From Symbiodinium natans (lineage: Eukaryota; Sar; Dinophyceae; Suessiales; Symbiodiniaceae): 14,384 nucleotides of DNA. The notes under the pieces are model-generated. The model did no database searches. It saw only the letters and a list, made by a program, of their open reading frames with translations, and had not been told where the DNA came from. Positions 8,653 to 14,384 of this stretch are shown here, piece by piece. Numbering within the stretch: the first letter of the stretch is position 1; each line of letters begins with the position of its first letter. The position numbers and the translations under genes were made by a program. The stretch spans positions 64,001-78,384 of the forward strand of contig CAJNDS010000097.1 of the NCBI GenBank assembly GCA_905221605.1. The letters run 5' to 3'.

Positions 8653-8699
8653 TTCCTTTTACAAGGTCGAGAGCAGATAGACGAATTCCGAGTTCTTTC

Positions 8700-8850
8700 C
8701 TTTCTGGTTGAGAGTGGAAGAGGATCTTCCTCACTTCCCATTCAGTGAAAGAGTATCTCATTCCTGTTTTCAAAGAGGTGAGCAGCTCTGTGATTCTCTC
8801 CCGTTCCCTATCCGATTATGAAGTCAATGGGCTGTTGTCTTCTTATCAAG
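8700..8850 (+). repeat. partial third copy of the duplicated block
   Basis: A more diverged copy of the first part of the block is present: TTGAGAGTGGAAGAGGATC, CATTCAGTGAAAGAGTATCTC, AAAGAGGTGAGCAGCTCTGTGA and CTCTCCCGTTCCCTATCCG. It sits between the two fuller copies, so the region looks like an old tandem array with indels. Confidence 0.7.
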
Positions 8851-9480
8851 ACTTAGGCTGTCTTCGCTCTTACTGAAGACTAGAGGGCTCCTTCCCTATT
8901 GGGAACGATTGGTGCGTTGTTTTCCAGTTGCCTTTAGCTTGAACAACTCTTCATGTCTAGAAAAGAAAGCGAAGTTTATCTTTCATTTACTGCCAAGAAG
9001 TAGAGGAGCTCTCTGCGTTCCGATTACAAGGTAGAGGAACTCCGAGTTCAAGGATGGCTTCTTTCCTTTCTATTGAAAGTGGAAGAAGAACTTTCTCACT
9101 TTCTATTCAACGAAAGAGCATCTCCGTCCCTAAAAAGGCTTCTCATTCCTTTCTAAAGAGGTAAAGAAGCTCTATGATGCTCTCCCGTTCCCTATCCGTT
9201 TTTGAGGTGACTCTATCCATCTTACTCCTGCCTCTCTAGCTCTCTCCTTCCTTCCCCTTCCCCTCTGCATTTTCCTCCTTTCTTCACCTCCCTTCGTATC
9301 GTGCCCATTACGTGGCCCTTTCTCCTCTTTTCCCTTTTGACATTCAGCAGGGAAATCCAGGCAGGGCAAGGTTAAGAAAGGAGAGTGAAGGGCATGACAA
9401 GAGAGAGGAGTTCTCTGCTCCTCCTCACTTCCTTCCACACCTTGTCGCTGTGTGTTCTTTTCTCATTTTGTTCTTCTTGG
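8851..9480 (+). repeat. long diverged duplication, copy 2
   Basis: This copy starts at ACTTAGGCTGTCTTC (8851) and continues to TTGTTCTTCTTGG (9480). Relative to copy 1 it has an extra segment of about 123 bp before the main body, including AGAGGAGCTCTCTGCG and AGAGGAACTCCGAG near 9003-9050. No gene was recognised on either strand. Confidence 0.85.
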
Positions 9481-9619
9481 AAACGAATGGAAAGGGTACT
9501 CGTCTCACTCTTTTGGGGAGGCTCAGGTAGGTTTGGGGAGCGCGGCTCTGGAATGAGGCTTCGGGCGGCCACGAACAGGACTCATCGTTTGTGTAGGCAT
9601 CTTTGCTCTCGCAAAGTCA

Positions 9620-9990
9620 GAAGGATGAGGGTGGGAGGAATGAAGAGAAGATGGACAAAATAAGAAATCACCGAATTCAAAAGGACCGCGAAAGAGAGAG
9701 ATATGAGAGGGAGATAATAGTCAGGGAGAAGAGAAGAGGAAAGACAGTGAAAGGGCGACAGATAGAAAAACAGAGTGAATGAGACAGAAGGAATCGGGGA
9801 GAAGAGGAAAAGGAAAAAAAACACATTGAAAGAGCGACAGATAGAGAAACAGAGCGAAGGAGACAGAAGCAATGAAGAAGAGGAAGGAGGAAACGGTCGG
9901 AGAACGAGCGCCTCTTGGACAAAGAAGAGAAAGACAAGAGCAATCAGGAAAGATAATGGAAAGGGCAGGGCTCTTCTTTGTTGTCCAATG
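9620..9990 (+). repeat. purine-rich strand with 79-bp internal duplication
   Basis: The plus strand is overwhelmingly A and G, with GAGAGAAGAG- and GGAAAGAC-type words. A near repeat of GAAAGNGCGACAGATAG occurs at 9749 and 9828 (79-bp offset), followed in each case by AAACAGAGYGAA and GAGACAGAAG. Low complexity explains the charged K/E/R frame on the plus strand and the Leu/Ser/Phe-rich frame on the minus strand (9582-10151). A gene is not supported. Confidence 0.75.
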
Positions 9991-10006
9991 TTCTTTCTCC
10001 TCTCTC

Positions 10007-10275
10007 GCGATTTCTTTTTTGGGAAGGCGGTTGTTTCTAAGAAAGAAAGGGGCACGGTGCTTGCGATTTGGTTTTTGGGAAAGGTTTTTGTTCCAAAAAA
10101 AAGGGACAGGGTGCTTGCGGGTTGTTTTTTAAGAAAGGGGTTTTGTTGCAAAATTACAGGACACGGTCACGGTGCTTGCGATTTGCTAGTTGGGAAGGGA
10201 TTGCCTACAAAAACTCCTAAGAGGCACAGTGCTTGCGATTTCCTGTTTGGGAAGGGCTCGTTTCAACAATTCAAG
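10007..10275 (+). repeat. irregular 54-61 bp tandem repeat, about five units
   Basis: The motif GGTGCTTGCGATTT recurs at 10056, 10110, 10171 and 10228 (AGTGCTTGCG), with spacings of 54, 61 and 57. A fragment GCGATTTC then GGGAAGGCGG stands at 10007. Each unit continues with TTGGGAAGG, then a run of T or A, and GGCACGG. It translates to a loose FLGKG/LLVGKG repeat in the 176-codon frame at 9775-10305. The spacing is not frame-preserving, which argues against selection on a protein. Confidence 0.8.
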
Positions 10276-10309
10276 AAACCTCTGTATTCACGAGGAGGGT
10301 TCTAGGCAC

Positions 10310-10380
10310 TTGTCTTTCTCCCCGCCTCTTTAGCTCTCTCTCCTTCCTTTCTTTTCTCCTCTTCGTTCCCCTTTTGGAGT
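10310..10380 (+). repeat. fragment related to the 8136-9480 block
   Basis: The CTTTCTCCCCGCCTCTTTAGCTC, CCTTCCTTTCTTTTCTCCTC and CCCCTTTTGGA words resemble the pyrimidine part of the block around 8400-8500 and 9230-9340. Low complexity weakens the homology claim. Confidence 0.4.
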
Positions 10381-10484
10381 GGTATGGGAAAGCGGAATGA
10401 GGCGAAGGCGGTCTCACCTTAGGGTTTCCCCTGAAGAAAACCCGAATACCAGTTTCTAAATATTCCTTATGTAAGCCACCCACC

Positions 10485-10498
10485 GGGGGGGGGGGGGG
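10485..10498 (+). repeat. 14-nt G homopolymer
   Basis: An uninterrupted run of 14 G follows CCACCCACC and is followed by CGGCATTC. It is part of the plus-strand G-run series. Confidence 0.95.
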
Positions 10499-10669
10499 CG
10501 GCATTCAACAGTGACAAGGGCCATGCGGGATCACCCGACTCCTCTTGCAGCTTCAAGTCGGGTGTAGGGTTTCTTTCGGTTGCAGAGTAAGGCTTTAATG
10601 ACTACAACATGAGAGATGTGGTGTTTTGTCTCAGAAAAACAACGTGTGTTTCGACTTAAACTCAAATAC

Positions 10670-10738
10670 AAAGCAACGCGTCAAAACAATTTTCAACACA
10701 TTCGGTGTAGGGATTTCTGCCGCTCACACAATGCAAGC
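10670..10738 (+). repeat. 69-bp direct repeat, copy 1
   Basis: The block begins AAAGCAACGCGTC, contains AAAACAATTTTCAACAC, TTCGGTGTAG and CCGCTCACACA, and ends ATGCAAGC. It matches 10800-10868 with six substitutions and no gap, at an offset of 130 bp. A weaker TCGGGTGTAGGGTTTCTTTC at 10558 may be a third remnant. Confidence 0.9.
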
Positions 10739-10799
10739 ATAACTTTAAAAACCATCATGAACCGCTGGTAAAACGCATACCAAAACAGCCGGCCCAACA

Positions 10800-10868
10800 A
10801 AAGCAACACATCAAAACAATTGTCAACACGTTCGGTGTAGCGATTTTTGCCGCTCACACAATGCAAGC
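10800..10868 (+). repeat. 69-bp direct repeat, copy 2
   Basis: This is the second copy of the block at 10670-10738, beginning AAAGCAACACATC and ending ATGCAAGC. The 61 bp between copies are unique. The context is a run of unique sequence (10500-10890) without a recognisable gene. Confidence 0.9.
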
Positions 10869-10894
10869 GCAAGTCATCCTAGGCCTAATTAAGT

Positions 10895-11060
10895 CCTAAA
10901 CCTTGAACTTCAAATCCCAAATCCTAAACCCCTGAAACTGCAAACAAGTCAAACCTTAGAGCCCACCACCCCAGTGCTCTCTCAGAACTGAGCGAAATTT
11001 AGCGTTTTTAGGGTTTAGGGATTAGGGTTGAGGGATTGGGGTTTAGAAGGTTATGGGGTT
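10895..11060. repeat. convergent telomere-like tracts
   Basis: C-strand words CCTAAACC stand at 10895-10902 and near 10923. G-strand repeats follow after about 80 bases: TTTAGGGTTTAGGGATTAGGG at 11007-11027, then GGGATTGGGG and GGGGTTTAGAG to about 11066. The G-strand part includes two exact TTTAGGG units, the best telomere-like sequence in the window. C-strand followed by G-strand is the reverse of a head-to-head telomere fusion. Confidence 0.65.
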
Positions 11061-11164
11061 TAGAGTTTCGGGTAAATCTTAGCTCCAATGCCCTTGTAGA
11101 GAAACAAAAGACACACGTCAAATGATACGTAAAGGTTCCTGCCTCATATTTATACATATGGTCG

Positions 11165-11500
11165 CCCCCCCCCAATGGACCAACCTCCAACCCCAATGGA
11201 CCCACGTCGACATGTCCAAGGTTCTCGAGACACTGTACCCTGCCATGCTTTCCCTGTCCACTTCTTTGTGCTTTTTGTGCTTCCTGTGCATTGTTTGTGC
11301 TTTTGTTCGTGCTTCTTTGTGCTTTTTGTGTTCTTTTGTGTTTTTTCATTTTTTTGCACGTTTTGCACTTTTTGCACTTGTTGCACTTTTTTGCACTTTT
11401 TGCACATGTTGCACTTTTTTGGCACTTTTTGCACTTTTTCGTGCTTTTTTCTGATTTTCGCACTATTTTTTGCAAATATTTGTCCTCTTGAATGTGCTAA
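11165..11500 (+). repeat. left end of composite inverted repeat: C9 plus CCAATGGACCAACC and GTGC array
   Basis: A C9 run (11165-11173) overlaps CCAATGGACCAACC (11172-11185), whose exact complement is at 13671-13684 next to a G run. Inside it, from about 11260 to 11470, a loose array of TTTTTGTGC and TTTTTGCAC words is mirrored at 13395-13640 as GTGCAAAA words. The outside flanks share weaker similarity (TATACATATGGTCGCCC against TATCTGTATGCTCACCC). The array translates to a Cys/Phe/Leu-rich frame with no real gene character. Confidence 0.82.
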
Positions 11501-11764
11501 TCCAAAAACCCAAAAACCCAAAAATCCAAAAATCCAAAAAATCCAAAAATCCAAAAATCAAAAAATCAAAAAATCCAAACATCCAAAAATCCAAAAATCC
11601 AAAAATCCAAAAATCAAAAAATCAAAAAATCCAAACATCCAAAAATCCAAAAATCCAAAAACCCAAAAATCCAAAAATCTAAAAATCAAAAAATCCAAAA
11701 ATCCAAAAATCCAAAAATCCAAAAACCCAAAAACCCAAAAATACCAAAATCCCAAAATCCAAAA
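11501..11764 (+). repeat. CCAAAAAT array (left arm of hairpin cassette A)
   Basis: About 33 units of the 8-bp repeat CCAAAAAT, with CCAAAAAC and TCAAAAAA variants. The last 45 bases before the core contain an irregular series (ATACCAAAATCCC, AAAATCC) that is repeated exactly at 13240-13280. Translation gives an IQKSKNPK repeat. It is complementary to the array at 11801-12190. Confidence 0.93.
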
Positions 11765-11804
11765 ATCCAAAGCCCCCTGGGAGATTGTCCGGAGAACTTT
11801 GGAT
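11765..11804 (+). repeat. 40-nt core of hairpin cassette A
   Basis: The core starts ATCCAAAG and ends CTTTGGAT, an 8-bp inverted pair around a 24-nt loop (CCCCC at its start, GATTGTCCGGAGAA at its end). It is identical to 13281-13320 except for one base (T here, G there). The stem continues outward into the CCAAAAAT and GGATTTTT arrays, so the whole cassette could fold as one very long hairpin. Confidence 0.9.
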
Positions 11805-12190
11805 TTTGGGGTTTTTGGATTTTTGGATTTTTGGATTTTGGATTTTTGGATTTTTGGATTTTTGGATTTTTGGATTTTTGGATTTTTGGATTTTTGGATT
11901 TTTGGATTTTTGGATTTTTGGATTTTTGGATTTTTGGATTTTTGGATTTTTGGATTTTTGGGTTTTTGGATTTTTGGGTTTTTGGATTTTCGGATTTTTG
12001 GATTTTCGGATTTTTGGATTTTTGATTTTTGGATTTTTGGATTTTTGGGTTTTGGGTTTTTGGGTTTTTGGATTTTTGGATTTTTGGATTTTGGGATTTT
12101 GGGATGTTGGGATTTTTGGATTTTTGGGTTTTTGGATTTTTGGATTTTTGGTTTTTTGGATTTTGGGGTTTTTGGAATTTTGGATTTTGG
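11801..12190 (+). repeat. GGATTTTT array (right arm of hairpin cassette A)
   Basis: Roughly 45 units of GGATTTTT run nearly without change from 11815 to 11955, then accumulate GGGTTTTT, GGATTTTC and shortened variants to about 12190. Homogeneity near the core and decay outward suggests recent expansion from the core side. Eight-base units read three times give a DFWIFGFL peptide period, which explains the open frames. Confidence 0.93.
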
Positions 12191-13149
12191 GTTTTCTTTG
12201 CTTTTGGGATGCTTATATAGCTGCCACTACTCTATACCCGCGCAGGCACTCTGGCACCGTTTCACTGTCGCGGTGTGGCCTCTGGTCGCAGGATCTGCAT
12301 ACAAAATTTGGAGGTCGGTGAGTTTCTGCTTTGCAGCAAGACTGAACGATGAGTGACCCTACTTATCAAACAAAGCGCGCAGCATTCTCTCCGTGACTGT
12401 CCACATGTTCTGGCTTTTGTACCAGTACGTGAACTGTGCTACCCGGAATGGACACTTCACTTCACCAGGGGAAGTCTTAGAGTGGACAGTTCACTAGCCC
12501 TGTATTGGACCCAAGCCCTATTACTGTCTTGAATTCTTCTGTTCAACCTCTTGTTGGCTTTTCAAGTAGGATATTTTCAAAACCTTGCTGGCTTTTTGAA
12601 CAGGCTACTTAAAATGTTATTGATACAGTTTTCAATCGAGTAGTTAAGACGTTAATGAGATTCAAACAGGCTTTACTGCAATAATCACAGGGGGGCAATG
12701 CAATATTAAGAGCTTGAATTAAAGGATCAGAAAAACTAAATCGTTATCGCAAAGTAAGGGTGTTCATGAGATATAGACTTTTTCTTAAACAGCAGGTACT
12801 GTGATCCCAGAATGGTTCTTATTGAAAAAACGGACATTTCAGCTTCTTTCAAATGCACAAAATTCGATATTTGCACATATAGGCCTTCTCTGTTAAAGCC
12901 TCCTTGGCAAAGGCCTGTGCATAACCCATGTACGTGCCTTCCTCAGTGATTTGAATAGGCAAGACTTTACCTGGTCCCAAAATCTTATTGAATATGTAAT
13001 ATGCGATTTAGTTGTGCTATGAATGTAGTGTTCACGTTTCGAGTAGGTAGGACGCATTTGAAATTCTGATAAGGGTACATTTGAATGGTCGTCCTCCTTT
13101 CGCTCAAAAAAAAAGAGAACGAGTATGAGCCCACCTCGAATGCGAAAAC
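12191..13149. other. unique interior of the composite element, no gene recognised
   Basis: About 950 bp of mixed, AT-leaning sequence. Near 12550-12690 a loose repeat is visible: TTGNTGGCTTTT, CAAGTAGGATA or AACAGGCTAC, and TTAAAATGTTA or TTAAGACGTTA. No transposase or reverse-transcriptase motif and no long high-complexity frame is present, so if the whole is a mobile element it would be non-autonomous. Confidence 0.45.
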
Positions 13150-13280
13150 TCATAAAAATCATCAAAAACTTCAAAAACCCAAAAACCCACAAATCCAAAA
13201 ACCCAAAAATCCAAATATCCAAAAATCCAAAAATCCAAAAATCCAAAAACCCAAAAATACCAAAATCCCAAAATCCAAAA
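13150..13280 (+). repeat. CCAAAAAT array (left arm of hairpin cassette B)
   Basis: About 16 units of CCAAAAAT and CCAAAAAC. The inner 45 bases match the inner left arm of cassette A in the same orientation. It begins in a degenerate stretch (CATAAAAATCATCAAAAAC). Confidence 0.92.
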
Positions 13281-13320
13281 ATCCAAAGCCCCCGGGGAGA
13301 TTGTCCGGAGAACTTTGGAT
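13281..13320 (+). repeat. 40-nt core of hairpin cassette B
   Basis: This copy of the core at 11765-11804 differs at one base and lies in the same orientation. The ATCCAAAG and CTTTGGAT arms are intact, with a 24-nt loop between. Confidence 0.92.
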
Positions 13321-13387
13321 TTTTGGGTTTTTGGGTTTTTGGATTTTTGGATTTTTGGATTTTGGGTTTTTTGGATTTTTGGATTTC
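13313..13387 (+). repeat. GGATTTTT array (right arm of hairpin cassette B)
   Basis: About nine units of GGATTTTT or GGGTTTTT, complementary to the left arm at 13150-13280. It is much shorter than its counterpart in cassette A and ends at TTTCTATGCAT. Confidence 0.92.
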
Positions 13388-13699
13388 TATGCATAAGACA
13401 AGCATGGGAAAAAAAGCACAGTATATGAAAAGAATGCAAAAAAAAGACAAACAAAAACAGTGCAAAAGTGCGAAAAGCCAAAAAAGTGTGAATAGCCAAA
13501 AAAGTGCAAAAGTGCAAAAAAAAACAAAAACGAGTGCAAAAGTGCAAAAAACGCAAGGAAAGTGCAACAATGCACAAAAATCACAAAAAGCACAAGAAAT
13601 AAGGCAAAACGCGCAAAAAAACACAAAGCACGACAAAAACAACTAGTTTTTCCTGTCCATTTCATTTCGCGGTTGGTCCATTGGGGGAGGGGGGGGGGG
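13388..13699 (+). repeat. right end of composite inverted repeat: GTGCAAAA array plus GGTTGGTCCATTGG and G run
   Basis: A loose GTGCAAAA array at 13395-13640 leads to GGTTGGTCCATTGG (13671-13684) and then G-rich sequence with an 11-nt G run at 13689-13699. This mirrors the order at 11165-11500 on the opposite strand. The Lys/Gln-rich frame on the plus strand and the Phe/Cys-rich frame on the minus strand come from this array. Confidence 0.82.
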
Positions 13700-14065
13700 T
13701 GAGCATACAGATATACAAGGGTTGGCAGTCTCATTGGGCGGGCCAGCACTCCACATTCCATAACTTAATTTTCGTCCCCCTGACATACGAAGTCCACCCC
13801 CCAAAATTCGATTGGCTTGTGGGGGGAGGGACTCCAACTGAGCCAGACCGCCATTTTCACCATTATATCCATTGCATATTATTTCGTCATACTATTTTCT
13901 CATGGAGAAAATCCCGGCGTGCATACATGGCCATCTTCAAAGGATAAAGCTATGTATCTTCCGACAAAACTAGAACAAGGACACGTGCTGATCATCTAGA
14001 GGTGCAGTAAGTATAGCCCCGCCCGAGCTGGAAAGAAAGGCTGCAGCAACAAGTCCAGAAGAAAG
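13700..14065. other. unique sequence with no recognisable gene
   Basis: Mixed sequence with G-rich and C-rich patches (CCACCCCCCAAAATTCG near 13796, TTGTGGGGGGAGGG near 13817). Short open frames show no recognisable domain. I see nothing that marks a gene or RNA. Confidence 0.35.
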
Positions 14066-14070
14066 AGATG

Positions 14071-14088
14071 GAGAGAGAGAGAGAGAGA
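14071..14088 (+). repeat. (GA)n microsatellite
   Basis: A GA dinucleotide run of about 18 bases follows AAGAGATG and ends in AAATGCG. Confidence 0.9.
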
Positions 14089-14232
14089 AATGCGAAAAAA
14101 ACAAACCAAAAAAAGAACTACGGGACCCGATAACCCCGCATGTCTACGCTTGCAAAACTGTGCACGCGTACGTGTTCATCAGTGTAGTTCACGGCGGGTA
14201 GAGGCAGTGGTGGGGTGAACAGGGTGGACCGG

Positions 14233-14251
14233 CGGACGGACGGACGGACGG
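14233..14251 (+). repeat. (CGGA)n microsatellite
   Basis: Four to five uninterrupted CGGA units follow GGACCGG and precede GGTGTGTTGAG. Confidence 0.92.
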
Positions 14252-14267
14252 GTGTGTTGAGTGTGTG

Positions 14268-14268
14268 G

Positions 14269-14307
<39 letters not shown>

Positions 14308-14384
14308 CTGTGTGTGTGTGTGTATGTGTGTGTGTGTTGTATGTGTTGTGTGTGTGTGTGTGCATGGGTGTGTGTGATGTGTGT
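14268..14384 (+). repeat. (TA)n followed by (GT)n, running off the window
   Basis: A TA run with one CA interruption covers 14268-14305. It is followed by GT-rich repeats with TATGTG, TTGTATG and GCATGGG interruptions to the window end. Confidence 0.95.

Noticed and set aside
8464-8748. 94-codon frame sharing QQGNPGRARLRKESEGHDK with the frame at 9312-9530
   Set aside because: The similarity is explained by the nucleotide duplication. The two frames diverge before and after, and no start context or domain supports a gene.
9582-10151. 189-codon minus frame rich in Phe, Leu and Ser, resembling membrane segments
   Set aside because: It is the complement of the polypurine tract. Hydrophobicity follows from CT-rich composition.
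9775-10305. 176-codon plus frame with a charged N-terminus and VGKG/LGKG repeats
   Set aside because: The first half is polypurine low complexity and the second half an irregular 54-61 bp tandem repeat whose spacing does not keep frame. The GKG words are too loose for a P-loop.
10895-11066. True telomere or head-to-head telomere fusion
   Set aside because: Only two exact TTTAGGG units exist and the two strands are in the opposite order to a fusion.
11175-12356. 393-codon plus frame, the longest in the window
   Set aside because: It reads through the GCAC array, CCAAAAAT array, core and GGATTTTT array. The peptide is a translated 8-bp satellite and no domain is present.
12300-12360. Possible exon ending at a GGTGAGT donor near 12315
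   Set aside because: A donor-like word alone is common, and no upstream coding-quality frame exists outside the repeat.
12893-13642. 249-codon minus frame
   Set aside because: The first part of the protein is the GTGCAAAA array and the middle is the CCAAAAAT/GGATTTTT cassette. The C-terminal part is unique but short, and no family is recognised.

Overview
The window looks like non-coding nuclear DNA from a eukaryote. I find no bacterial features: no ribosome-binding-site-led gene arrays, no operons, no long high-complexity open frames. It is crowded with microsatellites (TGCG, GT, TA, GA, CGGA), long G homopolymers (8 to 28 nt), satellites of several periods, inverted-repeat arrays and degenerate TTTAGGG/CCCTAAA telomere-like repeats. 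TTTAGGG-type telomeres are known in plants, many algae and coccidian apicomplexans. The TGCG/GT/GA microsatellite style fits a large-genome protist, possibly a coccidian, but no gene here settles the taxon.

Layout. 1-1300: mostly unique sequence, with a possible 3' end of a coding exon at the left edge and short CCCTGA/CCCTAA-like tracts. 1387-1480: TGCG and GT microsatellites. 1881-1940: TA-rich tract. 2625-2691 (minus strand): tRNA-like polymerase III box pair, perhaps a SINE relic. 3180-4560: degenerate CCCTAAAT-type array holding a 28-nt G run and a 69-bp duplication. 4640-4885: tandem duplication of about 120 bp. 5103-5264: four 20-nt palindromes. 5420-7290: large array of a 9-bp unit (TTTTAATAG) that switches strand repeatedly and holds seven copies of a 21-nt core. 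7301-7712: five 87-bp satellite units. 7713-8127: 102-bp satellite with a 26-bp stem. 8136-9480: diverged duplication with an offset of about 838 bp. 9620-9990: purine-rich strand. 10007-10275: irregular 54-61 bp repeat. 10670-10868: 69-bp direct duplication. 10895-11060: convergent telomere-like tracts. 11165-13699: a composite inverted-repeat structure with matching ends and two CCAAAAAT/core/GGATTTTT hairpin cassettes. 13700-14384: unique sequence, then GA, CGGA, TA and GT microsatellites.

No complete protein-coding gene can be supported. The long open frames are translations of satellites whose period is a multiple of three, or of 8-bp and 9-bp repeats lacking stops. The most interesting signal is shared architecture. 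Four repeat families that look unrelated in sequence (9-bp array, 87-bp satellite, 102-bp satellite, CCAAAAAT/GGATTTTT cassette) all contain inverted arms around a loop of 22 to 25 nt. Several arms extend into tandem repeats, as in foldback-type elements.
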